Assembly: GCF_001548395.1 (NCBI RefSeq)
Contig: NZ_AP017367.1
Coordinates: 3,695,001 to 3,759,000, forward strand
Origin: Leptolyngbya sp. O-77
GTDB taxonomy: Bacteria > Cyanobacteriota > Cyanobacteriia > Elainellales > Elainellaceae
Direction of reading: 5' to 3'
Length of the DNA: 64,000 nucleotides
The position numbers were made by a program, and so were the translations under genes. Shown here in pieces: positions 8,505-18,335 of the stretch; within the stretch, counting starts at the first letter, position 1, and every line of letters starts with the position of its first letter. Below the pieces are notes generated by a model, which worked only from the letters and a program-made list of their open reading frames with translations, was not told the origin of the DNA and made no database searches.

Positions 8505-9940
8505 GTGAGCGAAGCATTTGATTACGACCTGGTGATTATTGGCGCGGGCGTGGGGGGGCACGGCGCGGCCCTCCATGCCGTCAGCAGCGGACTGAAGACC
8601 GCCATCATCGAAGCGGCAGACATGGGCGGCACTTGCGTCAACCGGGGCTGCATTCCCTCGAAGGCGCTGCTGGCTGCGTCGGGGCGGGTGCGCGAGCTGC
8701 GCGATGCTCATCACCTGAAGAATCTGGGCATTCAGCTAGGCAACGTCGGGTTTGATCGACAGGCGATCGCCGACCACGCCGCCAATCTCGTCAGCAAGAT
8801 TCAGGGCGACCTCACCAACAGCCTCAAGCGACTCGGCGTGGACATCATCCACGGCTGGGGAAAGCTGGCAGGTGCCCAAAAGGTGAGCATCGCCACTGCC
8901 GAAGGCGAAAAAATTGTAACCGCCAGAGACATTATTCTCTCGCCCGGTTCCGTGCCCTTTGTGCCGCCGGGAATCGAGCTAGACGGCAAGACGGTGTTTA
9001 CCAGCGACGACGCAATCAAGCTCGACTGGTTGCCCAACTGGGTCGCGGTGATCGGCAGCGGCTATATCGGTCTGGAGTTTGCCGACATCTACACTGCGCT
9101 GGGCAGCGAAGTCACCATTGTTGAAGCGCTCGACCAGCTCATGCCCGGGATTTGATCCCCGATATCGCTAAGCTGGCGCAGCGCATTTTGATTGCGCCCC
9201 GCGACATCGAAACTCGCGTGGGGCTGCTAGCCAAGACGGTGAAGCCCGGTTCCCCTGTGGTGATCGAGCTGGCGGACGTGAAGACCAAAGAAGTCGTGGA
9301 AGTGCTGGAAGTAGACGCTTGCCTGGTAGCAACGGGCCGCATTCCCGCCACAAAGGATCTGGGGCTGGAAACCGTCGGCATCGAACTCGATCGGCGCGGC
9401 TTTATTCCCGTCAATGACCAGATGCAGGTGCTGATAGACGGGCAGCCCGCACCGCATCTGTGGGCGATTGGTGATGCCACGGGCAAGATGATGCTGGCTC
9501 ATGCGGCCTCGGCGCAGGGCATTGTGGCAGTAGAAAATATGTGCGATCGCCCCCGCCAGGTGGATTACCGCAGCATTCCCGCCGCCGCCTTTACCCATCC
9601 CGAAGTCAGCTTTGTCGGCATGACGGAACCCGCTGCTGTGGAACTGGGCAAGGCTGAGGGCTTCAAGGTCGCTGTTTCTCGCTCTTACTTCAAAGGCAAC
9701 TCCAAAGCCCTGGCCGAAGGCGAAACCGACGGCGTGGCCAAGGTGATCTACCGTGAAGACACGGGCGAAGTGCTGGGGGCCCACATTATCGGGCTACACG
9801 CCTCCGACCTGATCCAGGAAGCCGCCAATGCGATCGCCCAGCGCCGCTCCGTCAACGACCTCGCCTACCTCGTCCACACCCACCCCACGCTGTCGGAAGT
9901 GCTGGACGAAGCCTATAAGCGGGCAGTTACAGCGCATTAA
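8505..9940 (+). pseudogene. lpdA: Dihydrolipoyl dehydrogenase (E3), with a two-base frameshift
   Basis: FAD-dependent E3 of pyruvate dehydrogenase and the glycine cleavage system. It has the N-terminal FAD Rossmann motif IIGAGVGGHGAALHA, redox disulfide GGTCVNRGCIPSKALL (C44, C49), NAD motif GSGYIGLEFA, LWAIGDATG, and the C-terminal HTHPTLSEVLDEAYKRA with the catalytic His. The raw frame breaks at 9153. Removing one A in the GGGATTTG run and one C in the CCCC run, about 10 bp apart (9149-9160), restores the usual MPGFDPDIAKLAQ and a 477-residue protein. Start GTG 8505 has GGAGAAG upstream. Probably intact in the organism. It is followed by trpC 103 bp downstream. Confidence 0.93.
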
Positions 9941-10026
9941 ACGAAAAACGAAGAACGAAGAACGAAAAAAGAAACCTTTTATCTCTTCGTTCTTCCTTCT
10001 TCCCTCTTCCTTCTTTCCTCTTTCCC
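9941..10026. repeat. Inverted purine/pyrimidine repeat (GAAGAAC family)
   Basis: A purine arm of ACGAAGAACGAAGAACGAAA-type units faces a pyrimidine arm (CTCTTCGTTCTTCCTTCTTC and following bases). Together they could form a long imperfect hairpin between lpdA and trpC. Same family as 4747-4801 and 24001-24160. It may act as a processing site or terminator, but nothing proves it. Confidence 0.65.
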
Positions 10027-10043
10027 CACCCCCTTTTCCCTCA

Positions 10044-10928
10044 ATGCAAATCCGTCGTCGCCCACCCAACCCCGCCGTTGCGGTAGAAAACCTGCGGTAT
10101 CAGATCAGTGCGCCAGACGCGCAGCCGCAGCATATTCTCGAAGAAATCGTCTGGCACAAGGAAACCGAAGTCGATCAGATGCGCGATCGCGTCTCGCTGC
10201 TGGACTTGCAAAAGAAAGTAAAAGATTTGCCGCCGCCGAAAGATTTTTTGAACGCGCTGCGACAGGGCAAGACGAGTCCGGCGCTGATTGCCGAGGTGAA
10301 GAAGGCATCACCCAGTAAGGGCGTAATTCGAGAAGATTTTGACCCGGTGGCGATCGCCCGCGCCTACGAGCAAGCTGGGGCCGCCTGCATTTCCGTTTTG
10401 ACGGACGAAAAGTTTTTTCAGGGCGGTTTTGCCTATCTTCAGCAGGTGCGCGATGCGGTCGATGTCCCCCTGCTGTGCAAAGACTTTGTGATTTATCCTT
10501 ACCAGATCTATATGGCCCGATTGCACGGAGCCGACGCGGTATTACTGATTGCAGCAATTCTCTCGGACAAGGATTTACAATACTTTATCAAGATAGTTCA
10601 GGCACTTAACATGACTGCCCTGGTCGAGGTTCACACCCTCGAAGAGTTGGATCGAGTGCTGGCACTGCAAGGTGTCCATTTGGTCGGTATTAACAATCGC
10701 AACTTGCAGGACTTTTCCGTAGACTTGCAAACCTCTTGCAGTCTGTTGGCCGATCGGCAAGCTCAAATTCAAAAACAGGGCATTCTAACGGTAAGCGAGT
10801 CGGGACTGCACACTCCGACAGACCTCCGCCGCGTAAAGCAAGCAGGTGTCGAAGCCGTGCTAATTGGGGAGTCGCTGGTCAAACAGCCCGACCCCGCAGC
10901 GGCGATCGCCAGTCTGTTTGCCAGCTAA
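10044..10928 (+). CDS. trpC: Indole-3-glycerol phosphate synthase
   Basis: TrpC closes the indole ring of indole-3-glycerol phosphate in tryptophan synthesis (cytoplasm). The 294-residue protein shows the (beta/alpha)8 signatures PALIAEVKKASPSKGVIR, SVLTDEKFFQG, LCKDFVIYPYQI, LVGINNRNL and ESGLHTPTDLRR. The extra N-terminal segment MQIRRRPPNPAVAVENLRYQ is typical of cyanobacterial TrpC and supports ATG 10044 as the start, although the frame is open upstream. It is not in a trp operon; it follows lpdA. Confidence 0.97.
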   Translation: MQIRRRPPNPAVAVENLRYQISAPDAQPQHILEEIVWHKETEVDQMRDRVSLLDLQKKVKDLPPPKDFLNALRQGKTSPALIAEVKKASPSKGVIREDFDPVAIARAYEQAGAACISVLTDEKFFQGGFAYLQQVRDAVDVPLLCKDFVIYPYQIYMARLHGADAVLLIAAILSDKDLQYFIKIVQALNMTALVEVHTLEELDRVLALQGVHLVGINNRNLQDFSVDLQTSCSLLADRQAQIQKQGILTVSESGLHTPTDLRRVKQAGVEAVLIGESLVKQPDPAAAIASLFAS

Positions 10929-11324
10929 TCCTCTAAGGCGGAAGTTCTGCCGCTAGCTTGTAGTGCAGACTATTAGACTGCCTCTGAGGGACTAGCCGTG
11001 AATAGCGACTGAAGTCACCACTACGAACGGCCAGCCTATTGACGCAGCCTCATAGTAGACTGCCGTCACTCGATTGGGTCAGCCGGATGGGCAACCGACC
11101 GCAGTCATGCTCAGCGCTCCGATATCAGCAATAGATAGCGGTTTATGCCTAAGCATGGAGGTGGTGTATCTCAGGTTTGAACAAATTTGAACAAATCTGA
11201 GACATTTGTTCACCGATTCTTTGGGTCGCCCCTGCCTGCCTCGCTCCAAGCTGCGCTGGACAAGACACTTTTCTGCATCTTTTTAGCCTTTTTAGCCCTG
11301 ATTAGAGTTAGCCTTTAGAACCCC
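10929..11324. other. Intergenic region with imperfect palindromes
   Basis: No gene seen. 10950-11027 resembles the dispersed cyanobacterial palindromes of the form TGAAGTCACCACTACGAAC paired with upstream TAGCTTGTAGTG. At about 11169-11202 an arm TCTCAGGTTT faces AAATCTGAGA around a directly repeated TTGAACAAAT, a possible hairpin or operator ahead of the small gene at 11325. Confidence 0.5.
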
Positions 11325-11579
11325 ATGGAACCGATCCCCCTGCCGTCCCATATTCACTACGAACTGCTGCTGCAACTGCTGGAACGCCAGACCACGCCCG
11401 CTGCTCAGCACCAGTCTCAGCATCAGGCCCAAGTTCATGAGCTAATCAGTACGCTGCGAAAGGCGCTGACCCAACAGAAGCGCCTAGAGGAAAGCCTGAG
11501 CCGCGCCAATGTGCCCATTGACTATCGCTGGTCGCTCAACAGCGCGGGTCTGGAGACAGTCTCTTCTGACGTGCGCTGA
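11325..11579 (+). CDS. Small conserved-looking cyanobacterial protein
   Basis: An 84-residue protein beginning MEPIPLPSHIHYELLLQLLE. Residues 5-70 look helical with a Gln/His-rich middle (TPAAQHQSQHQAQVHELIST), ending in VPIDYRWSLNSAG. No membrane segment or known catalytic motif. The ordered start and the codon usage support a real gene. Function unknown. Confidence 0.72.
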   Translation: MEPIPLPSHIHYELLLQLLERQTTPAAQHQSQHQAQVHELISTLRKALTQQKRLEESLSRANVPIDYRWSLNSAGLETVSSDVR

Positions 11580-12431
11580 GGTGACAGTCCGCGCCTTGTA
11601 GATTTCAGATTTCTTTAACAAATCGGGCGATCGCAGATGGATAGGCAGTGCTAGCTGGGCTGGCGCGACAAGAAAGCGGATTCAGCCTTGCTTCTTTCAA
11701 GTTGAATCTCGGATCTGCTGAACACATCCTGTAAACTAGGATCAATTAGAAGCAAGCATCGGTTGCAAAGGCTATGTTCTTCATAGACTGCATGGTGATT
11801 GCTTGGTCTTCTTCACTACGCTTCTGTTTTTAATAGATTGTTAATAGATTGATCGTGCATCTTCTAGATCAGTTTTGTTCAGGTAAACTTGCCTGAGCGC
11901 TTCGACATAAGCTTGACTTTAATTCCCTGGGTTGATCCTCTCGATAGAGGACGAACCTGTTGTTACGCTATTCATGAGGCTCAGACACATGGGGAATGAC
12001 ACAGATAATTTAATAATTTAAATGGTCGAGTAAATGGTCGAGTTCAAATAGTCGAGATCAAAAATTAATCGAGATCAAATAGTCGAGTTTTGTTCGTTGT
12101 TGGAATCTTCTAGGAGTTGGTTTGGTAACTGCTCATTGGTAACTGCTTAGCTGATGTTATAAGTGGCTTAAGTTAATACTTTTGGCATTTACTCTTGGCA
12201 TTTTTGCTCTTGGTATATGTTGACATTCCCTAGAGCGCTAAGCATTGAGCAAGATTGAGCAAGTTTAATTCATTTTAATGGGTCGGTTCTTGTCATCCTG
12301 GGCATAAGGTTTAGTTTGTTGCTTTGATTAGTTTCTGCTGGCTACGCTTCTGATTTAAGTTTCCTTTTAAACCCACTGGTTATCCCACGGTTGGCTGAGT
12401 ATTGTGTGGCAAAACGATCGGGAGGCGCTGC
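11580..12431. other. Long AT-rich spacer with degenerate tandem repeats
   Basis: About 850 bp without a credible gene and more AT-rich than its surroundings. It holds degenerate direct repeats: AAATGGTCGAG, TCAAATAGTCGAG and ATTAATCGAGATC variants at 12021-12087, and repeated CTTGGCATTT near 12180-12220. It may be a long leader or promoter region for the coiled-coil gene downstream; I cannot place a promoter securely. Confidence 0.6.
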
Positions 12432-13832
12432 GTGTCACAACCAGATTGGACAATGGTTTCCGCGACACCAGAGCGGTCATCTCTTTCCGTCGAAGCCAGT
12501 TCTGACGGAGCGAGCTTTAGTGGCAATGATTTGGGCGGCAGTCCTCTCAGGGGAGAGGATTCGAGTCCAAGCGTAGTGGCTGTTAAAGCGCCAGTTGTGG
12601 AACTATCAGCCGAATTGCCCGTTGAATCGCCACAATATACGCGGCTGTTGAGTGAGTTGGCCCAATTGCGATCGCAAGATCGAGAGCGCACCGCCCGCAT
12701 TCACCATCTCGAAAAGGCGCTTGACCAGGCCCTGTCTTGCATGGATGAGCTGCGGCTGCAAATGCAAGACCAGGGTTTGTTAGAAACGCAGCTTGCCGCC
12801 ACCGAAAAGTTTGCCAGCGTGCAGCAGCAGGCGATCGCCCGCCTCAAAGTTCGCCTCAAGCAGCAGCAGCAGATCATTGATGCTCAGCTTGCCGAAGCCT
12901 ACGAGCGCGATCGCCAAACCCAGGAAAAACTTGCCGCAGCCGAAGCCCGCTTTCAGGCGCAGCAGGAAGAACTGGATCGGCTGCGAATCCAGCTTAGCGG
13001 TCTGAGCCAAGGCCACGGGCGCGATGGATGGAACGGCCGAGAATCGCCAGACGCAACCCACCAGCGGATGCAGCAGCTCGAAGAAGCGGCCCAGTACGCG
13101 CAAGAACTGTCCTATCGCCTCCAGGGACAGCTAGAAGCATCGCAGCAGCAGGTTCAGCATCTAGCCATTGCCCTGAGCGCCGCCGAAACCCGAGTTGCCG
13201 AGATGGAATCGGCGCTGGCCCAGATTCAGGCATCCCGGGGCCCAAGCCAGGAACCAACGGGTGGATTGCGGTCGGCGCTGCCCTCGTCTGCGATCCGAAC
13301 TCGCCCTGTCGCTCGCCGGACAAATGCGATCGCCACGCTGGGGCAAGACCTGGCCCGCGCTCAGATCAAAGCCGATGAGCTAGAAATTGAGCTAGGACGG
13401 CAGATGCGGCTGCAAACCCTATGGCTGCAAAATAACCGGGAGTTGGAAGCAGAGTGCGATCGCTATCGGGCCCGCATCGCTGAGTTGGAAGCCCAAAATA
13501 GCGACATCCAGGAGCAAATCTTTCACCATGCCCGCCAGGTCAGCGAGTACGAAGCCACCATCCACTATTGGAAAGATCAGTACATTGCCAGCCAGCGCCA
13601 AATCGCCGGCTTCAAAGAACTGCTCGACAGCGTACAGGTGCATCTACTCGCCAGCGAACAGGTCGATCCAGAGCTAACTGCGATTTTCTCTGAGCTGATG
13701 ACCATGATGGAAGTTGTGGCCACCCTCGACAGCAACAGCCTCAACAGCCTCTCTGAACCGCTTGTCTCGCGGTTCAATCCGCTGGATTTACCTGATTTTC
13801 TGGTGCGCTGCCGCAGCCACCGCCATCGCTAG
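12432..13832 (+). CDS. Coiled-coil protein, cyanobacterial, function unknown
   Basis: I place the start at GTG 12432 because a strong GGGAGG Shine-Dalgarno lies 6-7 bases upstream; the frame opens at 12402 and ATG 12453 is also possible. The 466-residue product has a disordered Ser/Pro N-terminus (1-60). Heptad-rich coiled coil follows (about 65-265 and 310-400: QQQAIARLKVRLKQQQQIID and similar), broken by a Gly/Pro/Arg linker. A compact C-terminal segment contains IHYWKDQYIASQRQIAGFKE. No membrane span. It looks like a structural or scaffolding protein; no function assigned. Confidence 0.8.
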   Translation: MSQPDWTMVSATPERSSLSVEASSDGASFSGNDLGGSPLRGEDSSPSVVAVKAPVVELSAELPVESPQYTRLLSELAQLRSQDRERTARIHHLEKALDQALSCMDELRLQMQDQGLLETQLAATEKFASVQQQAIARLKVRLKQQQQIIDAQLAEAYERDRQTQEKLAAAEARFQAQQEELDRLRIQLSGLSQGHGRDGWNGRESPDATHQRMQQLEEAAQYAQELSYRLQGQLEASQQQVQHLAIALSAAETRVAEMESALAQIQASRGPSQEPTGGLRSALPSSAIRTRPVARRTNAIATLGQDLARAQIKADELEIELGRQMRLQTLWLQNNRELEAECDRYRARIAELEAQNSDIQEQIFHHARQVSEYEATIHYWKDQYIASQRQIAGFKELLDSVQVHLLASEQVDPELTAIFSELMTMMEVVATLDSNSLNSLSEPLVSRFNPLDLPDFLVRCRSHRHR

Positions 13833-13914
13833 CGACCTGATATACCCATCGCAAACGAGTCGATGGCTTTAGAAACGCTGTAGACTGATGAAGACGTTTT
13901 CAGCGTGACTTGCC

Positions 13915-14286
13915 GTGACCCCAGCCGAGCTTGCTTTGCTGCTTTCCTCTATTGCCCTTGGCGTTGCGGGGCAGTTTTTTTTGAAATCGGGCGCACTAAA
14001 GCTGGGTCGCGTTGAGGCGAGTAATGCCATCAGCCATGTGTTGAGCATTCTCACCGTGCCGGATTTGCTGATCGGGCTGGCTTGCTACGGGTTGGGCGCA
14101 GTGGTGTATATTTTGGTGCTAACTCGCGTCAAACTCAGCGTGGTGGGGCCAACGGTCGCGCTCAGCTACGTGTTTTCGGTGCTGTTGGGCTATTTTGTCT
14201 TCAAGGAAACGATTCCTGGTGTGCGGCTGGTGGGGCTGGGGCTGATTGTGGCGGGTGTGATTTTGGTGGTGTGGCAGCCGAAGTGA
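13915..14286 (+). CDS. Small four-helix EamA/SMR-like membrane protein
   Basis: A 123-residue, very hydrophobic protein with four predicted helices. Helix 1 contains LALLLSSIALGVAGQFFLKSG, helix 2 LLIGLACYGLGAVVYILVL, helix 3 VALSYVFSVLLGYFVF, helix 4 LVGLGLIVAGVILVVW. The VALSYVFSVLLGYFVFKE motif is typical of EamA/SMR drug and metabolite exporters. GTG 13915 is the likely start. Half-size members usually dimerise. Substrate unknown. It precedes the convergent GT4 gene. Confidence 0.82.
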   Translation: MTPAELALLLSSIALGVAGQFFLKSGALKLGRVEASNAISHVLSILTVPDLLIGLACYGLGAVVYILVLTRVKLSVVGPTVALSYVFSVLLGYFVFKETIPGVRLVGLGLIVAGVILVVWQPK

Positions 14287-14364
14287 GGGGCGGGGTGGCT
14301 TGCTGCAAACGCTCCGGGAGCTAGTTGCGATAGACCTTGCTCAAGCGCTTGCTATAAAAATTGG

Positions 14365-15462
14365 CTACAAAAATTGACTCAGCAGTGCGCGAGTCGTGGC
14401 TCCGGTTTTTTCCCAGCTAAACTGGCGGGCGCGGGCCAGTCCAGCGGTGCGGAGGTGCGATCGCACGTCGGGTTCTGTCACCAAGCGCTGCATAGCATGG
14501 GCGATCGCCCCGGTATCTTCCGGGTTCACCAGCAGCGCCGCCTTCCCCGCCACCTCTGGCATTGCCGAGCGATTCGACGTGATGACGGGCGTGCCGCAGG
14601 CCATCGCCTCCAGCACCGGAAAGCCAAACCCTTCCCACAGGCTGGGAAACAGAAGCGCGATCGCCCGATTTAGCACCTGGGGCAGGTCGGCGTAGGGCAC
14701 GTAGTCCAAAAACTTTACCTGGGCTGCGATGCCCAGCGCTTCGGCGTGCGTAATCAGGTCGGGCGCAAAGCGGGGATCGGTCGAACCCACCAGCCACAGT
14801 TCATAGTCTTGGCGGCGGGGCAGCGCTGCAAACGCATCTAAAACGCGGTGCAGATTTTTGTAGGGATCTTGCCGCCCTAGATAAACAAAATAGTTACTGG
14901 TGGGTAAATCGAGCCAGCGAAAATGGTCGGCATTGTAGGCCAGCGGAATCGGCGTAATCTTATCCGCCGAAATGTTGTAAAAAGCAACAATATCATTCGC
15001 TGTCGCCTGCGAGTTGCAGACAATATGTAGCGCCTGATTTAGCACCAGCGGCACATAGTATTTGGCATAAATTGTGAGGGGCGATCGCCAGTTTGGAAAC
15101 CGCAGCGGAATCAGGTCATGCACCATCACCACTGAGCGACACCGACTCCATAGCGGCGCTTCGGGGAGTGGAGAAAAAACGAGCTTTGCCTTCAAAGTCT
15201 GATAAATTTTGGGAAGCTGAGCTTGGGTCCAGCGCAGTCGCCTGGCGTGTCCTGCCTTGCCATGTTCAGCGCTCATTCCAGCAGGAATTTCATAACAGGA
15301 AAGTCCTTGCGCCTGGGTTTTAGAAATTTGACGCTGTGCTTCCAGGGAGGCTAAAAGCAGTGTGTTTTGAATGGATAAATAGGGCGCAACATTGAGCGCG
15401 TAGGTGGCTAATCCAGTTGGGCGATCGCCCACCACCGACAAACTCACCATCAGATCAACCAA
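14365..15462 (-). CDS. Glycosyltransferase family 4 (GT-B)
   Basis: A 365-residue GT-B glycosyltransferase. The N-terminal domain has the Gly-rich loop DRPTGLATYALN and VVMVHDLIPLRFP. The C-terminal domain has YLGRQDPYKNLHRVLDA, the E-x7-E nucleotide-sugar motif EGFGFPVLE, and ACGTPVITSNRSAMPEVAG. It probably transfers a sugar to a lipid-linked or polysaccharide acceptor at the cytoplasmic membrane face. TTG 15462 has GGAGGAG eight bases upstream; ATG 15450 is the alternative start. The TTG directly abuts the stop of the uncertain upstream ORF. Confidence 0.93.
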   Translation of the reverse strand: MVDLMVSLSVVGDRPTGLATYALNVAPYLSIQNTLLLASLEAQRQISKTQAQGLSCYEIPAGMSAEHGKAGHARRLRWTQAQLPKIYQTLKAKLVFSPLPEAPLWSRCRSVVMVHDLIPLRFPNWRSPLTIYAKYYVPLVLNQALHIVCNSQATANDIVAFYNISADKITPIPLAYNADHFRWLDLPTSNYFVYLGRQDPYKNLHRVLDAFAALPRRQDYELWLVGSTDPRFAPDLITHAEALGIAAQVKFLDYVPYADLPQVLNRAIALLFPSLWEGFGFPVLEAMACGTPVITSNRSAMPEVAGKAALLVNPEDTGAIAHAMQRLVTEPDVRSHLRTAGLARARQFSWEKTGATTRALLSQFL

Positions 15463-15957
15463 TTAGAGATCTCCTCCATTCTCAGCGTCCCAATTACAGC
15501 ACCCACTGCCCGGTTCACACTCCTGCCAACATCCTACAAGACATCGGTTCTCTGAGTTGCGATTGGATGTCCAGCAGTGGCGCAAACAGCGAGATTCAGC
15601 CACCTCAAAAGAGTAAACACTGTCTGAAGTGATATCTACATTCTCTATCATTTGTTCTTGCATCCAGAAACCGCTAAATTCATCTGCTGGAACGTCCCGT
15701 TGAGCGTCTTTGGTTGTATGAGCCAGCGGTTCAGGCGCTTCACGATCCGTTCTCGATTCCTCTGGAAGGCTATCCGAAGAGTTTGTTTGCCCAGATTGGT
15801 TGCTGCACCAAATTAGCGAAAATAGGCTGGGCAACCATAAGGTAATTCTATTTACGTTAGATAAGAGGAGACTAAGATAAAGCCTGGATCGACCTTGCCG
15901 CTGCAAGGATGCCCCAAGCATCATCTGAGGAAGCTGTATTGCATGGTAACCGTACAT
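15463..15957 (-). CDS. Doubtful cysteine-rich ORF upstream of the GT4 gene
   Basis: A 164-codon open frame whose TAA directly precedes the TTG of the glycosyltransferase, with the GT's ribosome site inside its end. The product has one hydrophobic stretch (LYLSLLLSNVNRITLWLPSL), an acidic middle and a Cys-rich tail (CLRHCWTSNRNSENRCLVGC). Nothing in it matches a family I know, and this stretch lacks HIP1 sites. It could be a real coupled gene or chance. Confidence 0.3.
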   Translation of the reverse strand: MYGYHAIQLPQMMLGASLQRQGRSRLYLSLLLSNVNRITLWLPSLFSLIWCSNQSGQTNSSDSLPEESRTDREAPEPLAHTTKDAQRDVPADEFSGFWMQEQMIENVDITSDSVYSFEVAESRCLRHCWTSNRNSENRCLVGCWQECEPGSGCCNWDAENGGDL

Positions 15958-16095
15958 AAAATCAACCCCAAACTAAGCTAAGTGTTTTACAAAATTGATT
16001 AAGCTTTTGCGATTGAAGCATCAAAGCTATGCAAAAAGCCATGAAAATAAACTTACAAAGAGTCATTTCTGCCTATTCAGGCTAGCTTGCTTCAG

Positions 16096-16190
16096 TACAG
16101 CATTTTCTTTCAGGGTGAGGCATGCACTGCCCTCACGAGGCGAGGGATGCTTGTTTATCCGCGTATCTCACTAGCTTCAAAAACGCTGTA
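16096..16190. repeat. MITE-like interspersed repeat, copy 2 (best preserved)
   Basis: 95 bp with terminal inverted repeats TACAGCATTTTC and AAAACGCTGTA, bounded by TA. An internal hairpin GTGAGG...CCTCAC is present. The body matches copies at 924-1017 and 29386-29479 (CTCACTAGCTTCAAAAACGC at the right end). The surrounding spacer 15958-16462 upstream of hisG shows no gene. Confidence 0.78.
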
Positions 16191-16462
16191 CTGGATTCTG
16201 CCACGGAGTGTCAGGTCTGAATCTTCACTCCAGAAATTGAAAGCCAAAATATTGAAGGCCAAAACTTGGGAGTGAGCTTCACAACTCAATTCCCTCCCAT
16301 CAAGAAACATATTTAAAGAATACTTTGAGATGCTGGCGATCGCCTCACCCGCTCGCCTCATCCAAACGAGTCATTTCTGAGTTTGATTAGCGCTAGATTC
16401 GGTTCAATGAGTACAGAAATCAACTAAAATTTACATCAGTAAAGCCATCTATTTTCTTCTCT

Positions 16463-17167
16463 ATGTTGACCGTTGCGCTGCCCAAAGGTGGACTGCTAAA
16501 AGACAGTATTCAGCTTTTTCAAGCTATCGGGCTTGATTTCAGCGAGTTTCTCAACCCAGCCAATCGCCAGCTTGAAATCCTTGATGCCAGCGGACGGGCG
16601 CACGGGCTGCTAGTTCGTAATTACGACGTGCCCGTTTATGTGGAATATGGACAAGCACACCTGGGCGTAATTGGTTACGATGTGTTGCGTGAAAAACAGC
16701 CCAAGGTTGCCCATCTGGTGGACTTAGGATTTGGGCAATGCCGCATGTCGGTCGCGGTCAAAGCGACCAGTCCCTACCGCGCCGCACTTGATCTGCCGCC
16801 CCACTGCCGAGTTGCGTCCAAGTTTGTGCGCTGCGCCCACGACTATTTTCAGAGCCTGGACTTACCCGTAGACATCGTGCCGCTCTATGGGTCTGTAGAG
16901 CTGGGGCCAATCACAGGGATGTCAGAGGCGATCGTGGACTTGGTGGCGACCGGGCGCACCCTCCAGGAAAATAACCTGATTGAAATCGATCGCCTGTTTG
17001 AAAGTACGGCCCGACTGATTGCCCATCCGCTCAGCTATCGGCTCAATCAAGACGGCGTGCAGGATATTGTGGAGCAACTGCGGGCACACACTTCTCAAGT
17101 AGTCGCTGGCAAAGCCTTGGCTGAGGCTGCAATTAAAACTGCGGCTGAAACTCCGGCTTCTGCCTGA
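16463..17167 (+). CDS. hisG: ATP phosphoribosyltransferase, short form
   Basis: HisG condenses ATP and PRPP in the first step of histidine synthesis. The 234-residue protein begins MLTVALPKGGLLKDSIQLF and has VRNYDVPVYVEYGQAHLGVIGYD, SKFVRCAHDYFQ and the PRPP-binding ELGPITGMSEAIVDLVATGRT. It lacks the C-terminal regulatory domain of long HisG, so it should need the partner HisZ, which is not in this window. Complete, starting at ATG 16463. Confidence 0.96.
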   Translation: MLTVALPKGGLLKDSIQLFQAIGLDFSEFLNPANRQLEILDASGRAHGLLVRNYDVPVYVEYGQAHLGVIGYDVLREKQPKVAHLVDLGFGQCRMSVAVKATSPYRAALDLPPHCRVASKFVRCAHDYFQSLDLPVDIVPLYGSVELGPITGMSEAIVDLVATGRTLQENNLIEIDRLFESTARLIAHPLSYRLNQDGVQDIVEQLRAHTSQVVAGKALAEAAIKTAAETPASA

Positions 17168-18059
17168 GTCTTGACTCGACCGAGATTGCAAGAATGGCGC
17201 TTATTCCGATTGCCGACCCAAAAGCGCAAAGTGTAAAGAAATATTTAGTTTTCCCGACAGACCCCATATACAGTTGATTTTTTTCGATCAGACAACTATA
17301 TATAGTAGTTACAGGAACAACTTGGGTCAGCAGTAGCGTCTTGAGGCGTGTTTTGCATACTTCTGAGCGGCGAATTATAGGTGTTGTTTCCTAGGCTGAG
17401 TTTCTGCATTGTGCTGTCTTTTTGTCTGTAAAGACTGTGTAATGACTCGAAAATCCGCTCTGGGAGCGCGTCTAGATTCTTGAAAAAGAAGTTAGAACGC
17501 CAACGGTCGGTTATGCTGGTGAGGCTGTGGAGATGATTTCGATCGGACGCAATTTTGGTTGAAGTCGATCTGGCTTTGATGTTCCGGGTTTGATTTGGAT
17601 TTGGATTTGATCTGAGTTTACGCTACGGGTTTCGGTTACCACTCAGGCTTCAAGACTGTGGGCAGCGGTTCAAGCGCTGCTAGAGGTTGTTTGACATAAG
17701 TTGTTTGAACTGCTGATTCTTCAATGTTTCTAGCATTGAAGATCTGCTTTTTGTCGGCTTGTTTCATGCCGCAGGTTGAAGATCAGGGTGCAGCGTACCT
17801 GCGTGGGCGCTGGAGATAGATTCGGCTTCACTGAAGCAGATTCAACCAGGTCTTTCAGGCAGTTCTTTCAGGCAGTTCTTTCAGGCAAATCTTTCAGAAC
17901 TAGACGCTGCTTTAGAGAGCGCTCTGTCTGGAGTGCGCTACCTGGGATGCGCTACCTGGAATATGCTCCAGGGTTTTGCTCAACAAGCTGCTTTTCAAGT
18001 CCGGCGGCAACCATACCATTGCTTAAATTTCAACTAAATCTCAGCAAGGAGCCATTATT
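17168..18059. other. Long spacer with many short tandem duplications
   Basis: About 890 bp with no credible gene. A 95-codon frame at 17776-18063 has no protein-like features. Direct duplications are frequent: a 13-bp unit TTCTTTCAGGCAG in about three to four tandem copies at 17851-17897, CGCTACCTGG twice near 17936-17963, and TTTGGATTTGGATTTGAT near 17590. Its last 25 bases carry the ribosome site of the gene at 18060. It may be a long 5' leader. Confidence 0.6.
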
Positions 18060-18329
18060 ATGACCTATCAAGATCAGCTTAGCCCTTGGGTTGTCTACAA
18101 GTTGCTGCCCACTATGCAGAATGCTCCCGTAGCGCGGTTTCGCTATCGCAACGATGCGGAGTCCTACCTAAAACTGGTGAGTCGCGTTTTGCCCCAAACT
18201 TCGTTTCTGATTTCCTTTGATGGGCCGATTCGACCTGCGGCAGAGCAGCCTGCTAAAGCTACTCCGGCGACTACTACGAAGACGGCTAAAAAAGCACGAA
18301 CCACCCGCCGCAAAGCGTCGCTAGCCTGA
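18060..18329 (+). CDS. Small protein with basic C-terminal tail
   Basis: An 89-residue protein starting MTYQDQLSPWVVYKLLPTMQ, with a strong AAGGAG ribosome site 9 bases upstream. Residues 1-60 are ordered-looking (VARFRYRNDAESYLKLVSRV). Residues 60-89 form an Ala/Thr/Lys/Arg-rich tail (TKTAKKARTTRRKASLA) that could bind nucleic acid or anionic surfaces. A perfect inverted repeat follows the stop. Function unknown. Confidence 0.78.
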   Translation: MTYQDQLSPWVVYKLLPTMQNAPVARFRYRNDAESYLKLVSRVLPQTSFLISFDGPIRPAAEQPAKATPATTTKTAKKARTTRRKASLA

Positions 18330-18335
18330 TTGGTG

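Noticed and set aside
17776..18063. 95-codon frame in the hisG/18060 spacer
   Set aside because: It runs through tandem FRQFFQAVLSGKSF-type products of a DNA slippage array and has no conserved look.
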